36,711 nt of DNA from Rhizobium alarense (GTDB taxonomy: Bacteria; Pseudomonadota; Alphaproteobacteria; Rhizobiales; Rhizobiaceae), in the NCBI RefSeq assembly GCF_021555155.1, contig NZ_JAKGBU010000044.1, positions 3,647 to 40,357 of the forward strand, read 5' to 3'. The translations under genes were made by a program, and so were the position numbers. The notes below the pieces were generated by a model. It saw nothing but the letters and a program-made list of their open reading frames with translations. It was not told the DNA's origin and made no database searches. Positions 1 to 7,000 of the stretch are shown in pieces (the stretch's first letter is position 1; every line of letters starts with the position of its first letter).

Positions 1-1
1 C

Positions 2-133
2 GCGATCGGACCGGAAATCGACCCCGGCGTGCCCTGGACCGCAAGCCTCGGCGGCGAGCCGGCGCTGGCGCTGAAATCCGGCAATTTCGGCGCCGACGAC
101 TTCTTCCTGAAGGCCTGGGAGCTTTTGAAATGA
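2..133 (+). CDS. otnK: 3-oxo-tetronate 4-kinase (four-carbon acid sugar kinase), C-terminal end only
   Basis: Only the last 43 residues are in the window; the gene begins upstream. The frame ends with a TGA that overlaps the next ATG (ATGA), which is how otnK and otnC are often joined. The C-terminal stretch with LALKSGNFGADDFF is the typical end of the DUF1537/OtnK kinase family, which phosphorylates 3-oxo-tetronates on the 4-hydroxyl in the cytoplasm. The following class II aldolase is the next enzyme of the same pathway, which supports the call. The family assignment is solid, but the exact substrate (L-threonate-, D-erythronate- or D-threonate-derived) cannot be decided from this fragment. 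Confidence 0.8.
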   Translation, partial: AIGPEIDPGVPWTASLGGEPALALKSGNFGADDFFLKAWELLK

Positions 134-768
134 CCGCTGTCCTTTCCGAGGAAACGAGAACCCGCGACGCCATCGTCGCCGTCGGCAAGTCGCTCTTCGA
201 GCGCGGCCTGACCTTCGGCTCGACCGGCAATATCAGCGTGCGGCTCTCGACCGGCGAGATGCTGATGACGCCGACCAACGCCTCGCTCGGCGCGCTCGAC
301 CCGGCGCGGCTCTCGCGCTTTTCGGCCGAAGGCGTGCACACCGCCGGCGACACGCCGACCAAGGAAGCCTTCCTGCACCAGTGCATGTATTGCAAGCGGC
401 CGGAACATGCCGCCGTCGTGCACCTGCACTCGACCCATTCGGTCGCCGTCAGCATTCTCGCCGACGTCGATCCCGAGGATGCGCTGCCGCCGCTCACCGC
501 CTATTATGTCATGCGAGTCGGCGCGCTGCCGCTGGTTCCCTATTTCCCGCCCGGCGACACGGCGCTTGCCGAAGCCGTGGCGCTCAAGGCGGAGAAGAGC
601 CACGCGGTGCTGCTCGCCAACCACGGCCCCGTCGTCGCCGGCAGAACGCTCGCGGACGCGCAATATGCGACCGAGGAACTGGAGGAGACGGCCAAGCTCT
701 TTCTCCTGCTGCGCGGCTCGGCCATCCGGCCGCTGAGCGACGAGCAGCGGCGGGCCTTGCGGAGATGA
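130..768 (+). CDS. otnC: 3-oxo-tetronate 4-phosphate decarboxylase, class II aldolase family
   Basis: This 212-residue protein is a complete class II aldolase/adducin-type enzyme. Zinc ligands of the family are visible as HLHSTHS (His98, His100) and in the LLANHGPVV motif (His165). The TKEAFLH segment carries the usual acidic residue (Glu79), and GLTFGSTGNISVR near residue 26 is the family phosphate-binding segment. In the Otn pathway it decarboxylates 3-oxo-tetronate 4-phosphate to dihydroxyacetone phosphate. The start overlaps the kinase stop by 4 nt, so the two are translationally coupled. It ends 13 nt from the convergent DUF1772 gene. The related L-fuculose-phosphate aldolase activity is less likely given the kinase partner. 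Confidence 0.88.
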   Translation: MTAVLSEETRTRDAIVAVGKSLFERGLTFGSTGNISVRLSTGEMLMTPTNASLGALDPARLSRFSAEGVHTAGDTPTKEAFLHQCMYCKRPEHAAVVHLHSTHSVAVSILADVDPEDALPPLTAYYVMRVGALPLVPYFPPGDTALAEAVALKAEKSHAVLLANHGPVVAGRTLADAQYATEELEETAKLFLLLRGSAIRPLSDEQRRALRR

Positions 769-781
769 CCGCCGGCCGCCG

Positions 782-1261
782 TCATGCGAGGCGGTAGGCG
801 AGCACGAACAGGCCAAGCGAGAGGATCGACGCGACCGTGCGCACGTGGTTCCACAGCGTCCAGACGGAGAGATAGCGCTGCCAGAGCGCAGCAGCGTCCG
901 CGCTTCCCGGTGCAGCCGCCGCGAGCGCATCGTTGAGCGGCACGTTGACGGCGACCGTCACGCCGATGACGCCGACGAGGAAGACCAGCCCGGCGGCGAT
1001 GAGCGGCATCGCTGCCGGTCCGCCCTGCAGGAAACCGACCGCGACAAGGACGAGCGCTGCAAGCGCCGTGCCGAAGAAGGCAAGGAAGAACAGCGGGTTC
1101 TGGATGACGACATTGATGGCGTTCATCGCCGCGATGCCGTCGGCCGCCGGCAGCCGTGCAAAGGCCGCCATGATGCAGACGGAGAAGATGAAGAAGAGCC
1201 CCGCATTGAGCCCGGCGCCGATGGCGGCGGCGAAGGTGAGCGGTCCTACAATCGTGGCCAT
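782..1261 (-). CDS. DUF1772 membrane protein (anthrone oxygenase-like family)
   Basis: The 159-residue protein is almost entirely hydrophobic, with about four transmembrane segments (roughly residues 5-30, 50-75, 82-105 and 135-157). It carries the DUF1772 hallmark NVPLNDAL followed by a WTLWNHVRT motif before the last membrane helix. The family includes fungal anthrone oxygenases, but most bacterial members have no known reaction. I chose the ATG at 1261 because a GGGAGG ribosome site lies about 7 nt upstream. An ATG two codons earlier (1267) overlaps the stop of the upstream 98-aa gene as ATGA and is also possible. Coupling to that gene suggests one small operon. Confidence 0.75.
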   Translation of the reverse strand: MATIVGPLTFAAAIGAGLNAGLFFIFSVCIMAAFARLPAADGIAAMNAINVVIQNPLFFLAFFGTALAALVLVAVGFLQGGPAAMPLIAAGLVFLVGVIGVTVAVNVPLNDALAAAAPGSADAAALWQRYLSVWTLWNHVRTVASILSLGLFVLAYRLA

Positions 1262-1263
1262 GG

Positions 1264-1560
1264 TCATGCCTCCCAGATGCCGGTTGCAGCCGCCGCGCGG
1301 GCGAAGCCGAAGAAGCCGCACGGCGATTGGCCGGGCACGCGTTCGACGTCGCCGGTCACGCTCTCGTTGCGGCCGTCGAGAACGTGGGTGACGAGCCAGA
1401 TATAGTCCGCCGATCTGCGCTCCGCCACGAGCAGCATATTGAAGCCGCCGATGTCCACGCGGTTGTAGCCGATGTCGCGGCTGATGGCGATCGCCGCTGC
1501 GAGCGGTCGCCTCAGCGACGGTCCGGCGCCACCTCTTGATTCGGCCTTTAGCCGCTCCAT
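1264..1560 (-). CDS. Hypothetical small protein, 98 aa, coupled to the DUF1772 gene
   Basis: I do not recognise this protein. From about residue 20 the frame has very strong GC bias in the third codon position (for example the segment encoding ISRDIGYNRVDIGGFNM), which indicates real coding sequence. The first 20 residues are less convincing and have no clear ribosome site, so the true start may be further in or on a non-ATG codon. The stop overlaps the DUF1772 start region (GCATGACCATGG), implying translational coupling. No signal peptide or membrane helix is evident. It is divergent from the DUF1194 gene, with about 90 nt between the two starts. Confidence 0.5.
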   Translation of the reverse strand: MERLKAESRGGAGPSLRRPLAAAIAISRDIGYNRVDIGGFNMLLVAERRSADYIWLVTHVLDGRNESVTGDVERVPGQSPCGFFGFARAAAATGIWEA

Positions 1561-1648
1561 TTCACCGAGAGTTGAACCGCCGCCGGTCGGTCGTCCGCAA
1601 CGGCCGTGCTACAGTCCCCTACCGATCGAGTCTCCCGGGGTGAATGTC

Positions 1649-2443
1649 ATGCGGATTGATGCCCTTGCCATCCTGACATGCCTTGCATGGGCGGCACCCG
1701 CGCCGACAGTGGCAGCCGACGAGGAGGTGGATGTCGAACTCGTGCTGGCGGTCGATGTTTCGGGGTCCATGGACCTGGAAGAGGCGCAGATCCAGCGCGA
1801 CGGATATGTCGCCGCCCTTACCCACCCGGACTTCTTGACCGCGGTCCAGAGCGGGCTGACCGGCCGCATCGCCATCACCTATTTCGAATGGGCCGGCAGG
1901 ATCAACCCGGAGTCCTTCACGGCCTGGCAGATCATCTCGACCGCCGAGGAGGCCGAGACCTTTGCGGCCCGGCTCGACGAGCGGCCGATCATGACGCGGC
2001 GCGGCACGTCGATCTCCGCGGCCCTGACCTATGCCGTGCCGCTCTTCGACGGCAACGGTTTCGCCGGCATGCGGCGCGTCATCGATGTCTCCGGCGACGG
2101 GCCGAACAATTTCGGGGCGCCGGTGACGCCGGCGCGCGATGCGGCCATCCAGCTCGGCATCGTTGTCAACGGGCTTGCCATCATGGTCCGGCCGTCCGTC
2201 GCCTATGGCGCGCTCGACCGCTACTACGCCGATTGCGTCATCGGCGGCCCGGGCGCCTTCGTTCTGCCGGTGCACAAGCGCGAGGACTTCGCCCAGGCGA
2301 TCCGCCGCAAGCTGATCCTCGAAGTCAGCGGCCGAGAAGCGCCGGCGCGCATCGTGCCCGCCGCCGCCGCGGACTGCATGATCGGCGAGCGGCTGCGGCC
2401 CGGCCTCTTCCTCGACCGCATCTCCCCCGAGATGCAGCGCTAG
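1649..2443 (+). CDS. DUF1194 domain protein (secreted von Willebrand factor A-like)
   Basis: The 264-residue protein starts with a signal peptide (hydrophobic core ALAILTCLAWAA, likely cleavage after ...TVAADE). An acidic strand leads into DVSGSMD (about residues 38-44), a MIDAS-type metal-binding motif as in von Willebrand A domains. Further family features are ITYFEWAG, a TRRGTSISAAL segment carrying the second MIDAS threonine, and DVSGDGPNN. DUF1194 proteins are exported alphaproteobacterial proteins of unknown function. The ATG at 1649 was chosen because it begins directly at the signal peptide; the open frame extends further upstream without any protein-like sequence. A GTG three codons earlier (1640) is an alternative. 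Confidence 0.85.
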   Translation: MRIDALAILTCLAWAAPAPTVAADEEVDVELVLAVDVSGSMDLEEAQIQRDGYVAALTHPDFLTAVQSGLTGRIAITYFEWAGRINPESFTAWQIISTAEEAETFAARLDERPIMTRRGTSISAALTYAVPLFDGNGFAGMRRVIDVSGDGPNNFGAPVTPARDAAIQLGIVVNGLAIMVRPSVAYGALDRYYADCVIGGPGAFVLPVHKREDFAQAIRRKLILEVSGREAPARIVPAAAADCMIGERLRPGLFLDRISPEMQR

Positions 2444-2542
2444 CGGCCCTGTTCCATGCGAAACAGCGCGTGGCTTTCTCCCGTGGGATAGTCGGATCAC
2501 TGGATGGAACGAACCATCCGCCGACCCCAGAGGAGAACCGCA

Positions 2543-2770
2543 ATGCGCAAGATCATGCTGTCCGCCGTCGTCGCCACCGTCGCCGCCGTTTCCTTCGCCG
2601 CACCGTCGCAGGCCGGCGGCGTCTATTTCGGCTTCGGCCACGGCCATCACCACGGCGGCTACGTCACCGTCTATGACGGCTATGGCTACGGCCACTGCCA
2701 CTGGAAGAAGATCCGCCGCTACAACAAGTGGGGCGACCTCGTCATCAAGCGCGTCCGCGTCTGCCGCTGA
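2543..2770 (+). CDS. Small secreted histidine/glycine/tyrosine-rich protein
   Basis: The 75-residue protein has a clear signal peptide (MRKIMLSAVVATVAAVSF, cleavage likely after PSQA). A GHGHHHGG tract and a Gly/Tyr-rich stretch (DGYGYGHCHW) follow. The C-terminal third is basic (KKIRRYNKWGDLVIKRVRVCR), with two cysteines bracketing the segment that could form a disulfide. Short exported proteins with this W-K-K-x-R-x-Y layout recur in rhizobia, but I know of no assigned function. The histidine tract could bind metal (inference). The start has a strong AGGAGA ribosome site at 2531-2536, and the gene is followed by its own terminator. Confidence 0.75.
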   Translation: MRKIMLSAVVATVAAVSFAAPSQAGGVYFGFGHGHHHGGYVTVYDGYGYGHCHWKKIRRYNKWGDLVIKRVRVCR

Positions 2771-2794
2771 CCCCTTCTTCGGCAAACGCCTGTG

Positions 2795-2824
2795 AAGAAC
2801 CGGCCGGCCCCGCGGCCGGTTCTT
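2795..2824 (+). terminator. Rho-independent terminator of the small secreted protein gene
   Basis: A perfect 12-bp inverted repeat, AAGAACCGGCCG ... CGGCCGGTTCTT, with a 6-nt loop, lies 24 nt after the stop codon. The downstream side has a short TTTT run, and the A-rich left arm also allows some function in the opposite direction. Confidence 0.8.
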
Positions 2825-2986
2825 CCGCGTTTTCGCACAGGACATGCCGGCCGATCTCGGTCGCGCAAGTGCCCGGTCCGGCTGGAAAATTGGCGCCGGA
2901 GTCCCGGCAGCGGCCGGTGAATTCCACATCCATAGATCCGAAGCGTCATCACAAGCTATTCCATTTTAACGAAAAATGTGAAATGG

Positions 2987-3002
2987 TTGAATGAACGTTC
3001 AA
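2987..3002. promoter_or_regulatory. Operator 1 of the BetI-like TetR regulon
   Basis: The 16-bp site TTGAATG-AA-CGTTCAA lies 18 nt upstream of the Rieske oxygenase start. It matches the sites at 8498 and 15537: the left arm is identical to operator 2, and the right arm differs at one position. Its position near the start of transcription fits repression. It also contains the in-frame ATG at 2991, which argues against that ATG being the start codon. Assignment to the TetR encoded at 13938-14642 is inference from co-location. Confidence 0.75.
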
Positions 3003-3020
3003 CAAAGACGGGGCAAAACA

Positions 3021-4214
3021 ATGAATGAGGTGGTCCGCGACATCTCCGTTCCGAACGACTGGGACAGGAGCGGCCTGCCCGGCTGGTGTTATCATAGCCC
3101 CGCTCTTCTGGAGCTCGAGAAGCAGCATGTCTTCCGCGAGCACTGGCAGATCGCCTGCCACGTCTCGGACCTGCCCGACCCCGGCAGCTACGTCACGATG
3201 GACGTCATCGGCGAACGGGCGCTGCTCCTGCGCGGTCAGGACGGCGAGATCCGCGCCTTCCACAACATCTGCCGCCATCGCGGCTCGCGGCTGGTCGCAG
3301 ACGACCGCGGCGCCTGCCGCAATGCGCTGGTCTGTCCGTTCCACGGCTGGGTCTACAATCTCGACGGCACGCTGCGCGGCGCCGCGCGGCCCCGTTCCTT
3401 CCCGCCGCTCGACAAGACCGAGTTCGCGCTGACGTCGCTCGAATGCGAGATATGGCAGGGCTTCGTCTTCATCCGCTTCGCCCCCGGGCCGCAACCTTCG
3501 GTGGCCGCGCTGATGCAGCCTTTCGAGCAGGAGCTGTCGCATTACCGCGCCGCCGAAATGGTCCCGGCGGGCGCGATCTGGACGCAGGAAACGCCGGTCA
3601 ACTGGAAGTCGGTGCGCGACGTCGACAACGAGGGCTACCATGTGGCCATGGCGCATCCGGCGCTGCAGGACCTCTACGGCTCGACCTACTATGACGAGCC
3701 CTTCGTCAACGGCCTCTGCCGCTCCTTCGCCACTTACAATCCCCATGCCGGACGGCGCTGGAGCGTCGGAAAGTATGTGAAGATCGCGCCGGACAACACG
3801 CGGCTGCCGGAGCACCTGCGCAAGGCCTGGATCTATTTCGGTCTCTTCCCGAACGCCGTCATCGCGGTGACGCCCGAGACCGTTCAGTTCTACCAGGAAT
3901 TCCCGGTCGACGTCGGCCGCACGATGCTGCGCGGCGCCGTCTACCGCTACCGCGAGGAGAGCCGCGAACAGCGCGCCGCGCGCTACCTCGCCCTCCGCAT
4001 CGACCGCGACACGCAGGCCGAGGACGTCCAACTCACCATCTGGTCGAACGAGGCGATGACCTCGAATGCCTTCGCCGGCTTCTACCTCTCGGATCTCGAA
4101 TACGGCGTCAGGACCCACCACGACCACCTGCGCCGCGTGCTGCCGGTGATGACGCTTTCCGAAGCGCCGGAGGAAAAGGACCTGGCGGCGGCGGATGCGG
4201 CGATGCGCCGCTGA
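3021..4214 (+). CDS. Rieske non-heme iron oxygenase, alpha subunit (quaternary-amine-type)
   Basis: This 397-residue protein is a complete Rieske oxygenase large subunit. The [2Fe-2S] ligands are Cys84-x-His86 and Cys105-x2-His108 (CRHRGS ... CPFHGW). The mononuclear iron site is NWKSVRDVDNEGYHVAMAH, with His207 and His212; Asp335 in AEDVQL is a candidate third ligand. At the position bridging the two metal centres there is Glu204 rather than the usual Asp, as I recall for carnitine monooxygenase CntA. Relatives acting on quaternary amines include CntA, GbcA and stachydrine demethylase. No reductase partner gene is present in the window. I chose ATG 3021 because ATG 2991 lies inside the operator. 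It appears to be transcribed alone or with the doubtful ORF at 4267. Confidence 0.88.
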   Translation: MNEVVRDISVPNDWDRSGLPGWCYHSPALLELEKQHVFREHWQIACHVSDLPDPGSYVTMDVIGERALLLRGQDGEIRAFHNICRHRGSRLVADDRGACRNALVCPFHGWVYNLDGTLRGAARPRSFPPLDKTEFALTSLECEIWQGFVFIRFAPGPQPSVAALMQPFEQELSHYRAAEMVPAGAIWTQETPVNWKSVRDVDNEGYHVAMAHPALQDLYGSTYYDEPFVNGLCRSFATYNPHAGRRWSVGKYVKIAPDNTRLPEHLRKAWIYFGLFPNAVIAVTPETVQFYQEFPVDVGRTMLRGAVYRYREESREQRAARYLALRIDRDTQAEDVQLTIWSNEAMTSNAFAGFYLSDLEYGVRTHHDHLRRVLPVMTLSEAPEEKDLAAADAAMRR

Positions 4215-4266
4215 GGATGCGCGCGCGGCAGCGAGCGAACCTCGCCGCTCACAGCGGGAGGAGATC

Positions 4267-4467
4267 ATGAAGCGCCAGGTCCGGTTCGTAACCTCTCCAT
4301 CGAACCCGTATTCCGAGCGCATCAGCCGGCGCGCAAAATCGGGTTCGCCATTGGCTCGTGCGGAGGATATCGGAAGGCCGTTCAGGTTTGCGAAACTCAA
4401 GTTCGAAGCAGTCGGTGTGAGGCACCAGCCTGTCGGATTCGCTAAAATTGACAAAAGTAAAAAATAG
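4267..4467 (+). CDS. Doubtful 66-aa ORF with a strong ribosome site, possible gene remnant
   Basis: A textbook ribosome site (GGGAGGAGATC directly before ATG) stands 50 nt after the Rieske oxygenase stop, as if a second gene of that operon began here. The protein starts MKRQVRFVTSPSNPYSER and ends in a Lys-rich tail. Its codon use loses the third-position GC bias of neighbouring genes, and the last codons run into AT-rich DNA. I do not recognise the product. It may be a small recent gene, or the 5' stub of a deleted operon partner such as an oxygenase reductase. Real expression is uncertain. Confidence 0.3.
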   Translation: MKRQVRFVTSPSNPYSERISRRAKSGSPLARAEDIGRPFRFAKLKFEAVGVRHQPVGFAKIDKSKK

Positions 4468-5024
4468 TAGACCTGACGCAAAATTCTCCCACAATACATC
4501 AACTAGAGGATGAAACTTCGATGAAAATTTCATAAAGTTGCATATATATTTTGCAATCTGCACAAAAATGGTCGGCTGCGCAGCAAATTTCATAATTCGT
4601 CAATATCTAATAAGCCTAATAACAGTATCTGAATGAGATATTCGATCGCGCCGGCATGAAGCCGGCTTCGGACCAGAACAATTCCCATACACGCGTCGAC
4701 ACGCACTTGCGTTCAGCCTGCTTTTGCAACGGCGGAATGCTTCCTGCGGGCGACAGTTCTCCCCAAGGACAACGGTGACTGAAATCGTTTCGTTCAGGAA
4801 GAAGGCCCGATATCTGCAGGGCAGAAGCGTGCAGGCCGCAGAACCGCTTGCGAAGACCGGTCACCTCGGAAGCCTGGAGCTTCTGAAAGCACGGGATTAC
4901 CTGATCCAGGCACGTGCTGACCTTGGAATCGCAAAAATCGACTTCACAATATCCTACACCACCCCGTTCAACCGTCGACCGCGCGTCAGGCCGCATCTCG
5001 GACGGTTCTTTCCAGGAGAGATAC
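4468..5024. other. Intergenic region with an AT-rich core upstream of the chemoreceptor gene
   Basis: About 560 nt without a convincing gene. The segment from about 4440 to 4640 is strikingly AT-rich against the GC-rich window. It holds a 13-bp inverted repeat ATGAAA-A-TTTCAT (4521-4533) and an 11-bp direct repeat AAATTTCATAA at 4525-4535 and 4585-4595, exactly 60 bp apart. A short GCCGGC-ATGAA-GCCGGC hairpin lies at 4650-4666. Open frames across 4616-5056 on both strands read as non-protein-like and were not called. The region probably carries the promoter of the chemoreceptor gene; AT-rich tracts like this are typical targets of MucR/Ros-type regulators in rhizobia (inference). Confidence 0.55.
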
Positions 5025-6815
5025 ATGAAAGCGTTCAGTTTCGGCATCGGCAGTGACGCCCGTCACGTCCTGCAGGCCATGAGCCGGTCACAGGCCATTA
5101 TCGAATTCCGGCTCGACGGATCGATCCTGCATGCCAACGAGAATTTCTGCCGGGCGCTCGGCTACGAGTTGAGCGAGATCGTCGGAAAACATCACCGCAT
5201 GTTCGTCGACCCGGCGGAAGCCGCAAGCCCGGACTATCGGCAGTTCTGGGAAAAGCTCGGCCGCGGCGAGTTCGATCAGCGCCAGTATCGGCGCATCGGC
5301 AAGGGCGGCAGGGAAGTCTGGATCGAGGCATCGTACAATCCGGTAAGCCGCGGCGGGAAACCTTACAAGGTCGTGAAATTCGCCACCGACATCACGGCGC
5401 AAAAACTGCGCGCCGCAGAGGATGCCGGCAAGCTCGAGGCGCTTTCCCGCGCGCAGGCCGTGATCGAGTTCACGCCGCAGGGCGAGATCCTGACCGCCAA
5501 CCAGAACTTCCTCACGACGCTCGGCTACCAGTCCACGGAAATTGCGGGCCGCCACCACTCCATGTTCTGCGAGCAGGGCTACGCCCAAAGCGCGGACTAC
5601 CGGCAGTTCTGGGAGCGCCTGCGGGCTGGCGAATTCTTCTCGGAAGAGTTTCTGCGAATCGGCAAGGGCGGCAAGAAAGTCTACATCCAGGCCTCTTACA
5701 ATCCGATCTTCGACATGAACGGCAAGGTGTTCAAGGTCGTGAAGTTCGCCACCGACGTCACCGGGCGCGTCGAGAATGTCGAGGCGCTGGCCTACGGCAT
5801 GCAGCAACTGGCGGAGGGCGACCTCACCGTCGCGATCCGCAGCCCCTTCATTCCGACGCTGGAACGCCTGCGCTCGGACTTCAACAATGCGGTAACCAAG
5901 TTGCAGAGCACGATGCGTTCGGTCGAGCAAAATGCCGAGGCGATCGCTGCCGGCTCGAACCAGATCAGATCTGCCGCCGACGACCTCTCAAAACGCACGG
6001 AGCAGCAGGCGGCATCCGTCGAAGAGACCGCTGCCGCACTGGAAGAGATCACCACGACCGTTTCCGACTCCAGCCACCGGGCCGAGGAAGCGGGCAAGCT
6101 GGTCGCAACGACGCGCGAGAACGCGGAACGGTCCGGCGAGGTGGTCCGCAAGGCGATCACCGCGATGAGCGAAATCGAGAAATCGTCCGGAGAAATCTCG
6201 AACATCATCTCCGTCATCGATGAGATTGCCTTCCAGACCAATCTCCTGGCGCTCAATGCCGGCGTCGAAGCGGCGCGGGCGGGCGAGGCAGGCAAGGGCT
6301 TTGCCGTCGTCGCCCAGGAGGTCCGCGAACTGGCGCAACGCTCGGCCAAGGCGGCCAAGGAGATCAAGGCATTGATCAATACGTCCGGCGAGCAGGTGCG
6401 CGCGGGCGTCGAGCTCGTCGGGCATACGGGTCAGGCTCTGAGCCAGATCGTCCGGCAGGTCCAGGACATCAATTCGAACGTCTCGGCGATTGTCGACGCG
6501 GCGCGCGAACAGGCGACGGGACTGAAGGAGATCAACACCGCGGTCAACACCATGGACCAGGGAACGCAGCAGAATGCCGCGATGGTCGAGGAGTCTACCG
6601 CCGCAAGCCACAGTCTCGCCAAGGAGGCGTCGGCCCTTTTCACCCTGATCGGCCAGTTCAAGCTGGGCGAAGGTTCGAGGGGGAATGTTCCGGCCGTCGC
6701 CAACGAGCGGCATCGACCGGTCCCCTCTCCGGCACGTCAGCTGGCAGGCAAGGTCGCCCGATCCTACCAGGGTGCCCAGGCCGCCAGCGTGCAGGAGTCC
6801 TGGGAGGAGTTCTGA
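5025..6815 (+). CDS. Soluble methyl-accepting chemotaxis protein with two PAS domains
   Basis: This 596-residue chemoreceptor has no membrane segments, so it is cytoplasmic. Order: PAS 1 (about 20-125) and PAS 2 (about 142-246), which resemble each other closely (both have an ALGY/TLGY turn, a DYRQFWE motif, IGKGG and KVVKFATD), then a HAMP-like linker (about 250-300) and the methyl-accepting signalling domain. The signalling tip is at 400-434 ([21 protein letters not shown]). The protein ends in SWEEF, the xWxxF type pentapeptide that tethers CheR/CheB. PAS domains of this kind may bind a flavin, heme or small ligand; which one cannot be told. I chose ATG 5025 because of its AGGAGAG ribosome site; the longer frame from 4914 lacks support. 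Confidence 0.93.
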   Translation: MKAFSFGIGSDARHVLQAMSRSQAIIEFRLDGSILHANENFCRALGYELSEIVGKHHRMFVDPAEAASPDYRQFWEKLGRGEFDQRQYRRIGKGGREVWIEASYNPVSRGGKPYKVVKFATDITAQKLRAAEDAGKLEALSRAQAVIEFTPQGEILTANQNFLTTLGYQSTEIAGRHHSMFCEQGYAQSADYRQFWERLRAGEFFSEEFLRIGKGGKKVYIQASYNPIFDMNGKVFKVVKFATDVTGRVENVEALAYGMQQLAEGDLTVAIRSPFIPTLERLRSDFNNAVTKLQSTMRSVEQNAEAIAAGSNQIRSAADDLSKRTEQQAASVEETAAALEEITTTVSDSSHRAEEAGKLVATTRENAERSGEVVRKAITAMSEIEKSSGEISNIISVIDEIAFQTNLLALNAGVEAARAGEAGKGFAVVAQEVRELAQRSAKAAKEIKALINTSGEQVRAGVELVGHTGQALSQIVRQVQDINSNVSAIVDAAREQATGLKEINTAVNTMDQGTQQNAAMVEESTAASHSLAKEASALFTLIGQFKLGEGSRGNVPAVANERHRPVPSPARQLAGKVARSYQGAQAASVQESWEEF

Positions 6816-6887
6816 GCAATCGGGCTCGGGTTGCGGAATTCTGCCGGCCTGCCATCGGTCCGGCGGTCATGCACGCCAAACAAAAGA

Positions 6888-6907
6888 GGGTCCGCGCAAG
6901 CGGACCC
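6888..6907 (-). terminator. Terminator of the aminotransferase gene
   Basis: A perfect 8-bp stem GGGTCCGC / GCGGACCC with a stable GCAA-type tetraloop. Read on the minus strand it is followed by a T-rich tract (CTTTTGTTTG), so it best serves the minus-strand aminotransferase ending at 7001. It could also slow transcription leaving the chemoreceptor gene. Confidence 0.7.
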
Positions 6908-7000
6908 AATGACGTCAAGGCCGGGGAATGTGCCTGGACGACGTTGCCCGGGGGCAGAAGAGCAGGCCTGCTGACCGATGCAGCCGGCCCTTTCGTCCCG

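Noticed and set aside
2991-3020. Upstream ATG 2991 as the Rieske oxygenase start
   Set aside because: It lies inside the 16-bp operator; the ATG at 3021 gives a normal-length family N-terminus.
2949-4502. 517-aa frame opposite the Rieske oxygenase gene
   Set aside because: It is the antisense shadow of a clear Rieske gene. It has no domain pattern, is dominated by Arg/Ala/Val repeats, and starts in the AT-rich spacer.
4966-4972. Single half-site CGTTCAA-like element upstream of the chemoreceptor gene as a fourth operator
   Set aside because: Only one arm matches and no inverted partner is present at the right distance.
4616-5056. Open frames on both strands (143 aa minus, 110 aa plus) before the chemoreceptor gene
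   Set aside because: No coding bias, no ribosome site and no recognisable protein pattern. They occupy what is probably the chemoreceptor leader.
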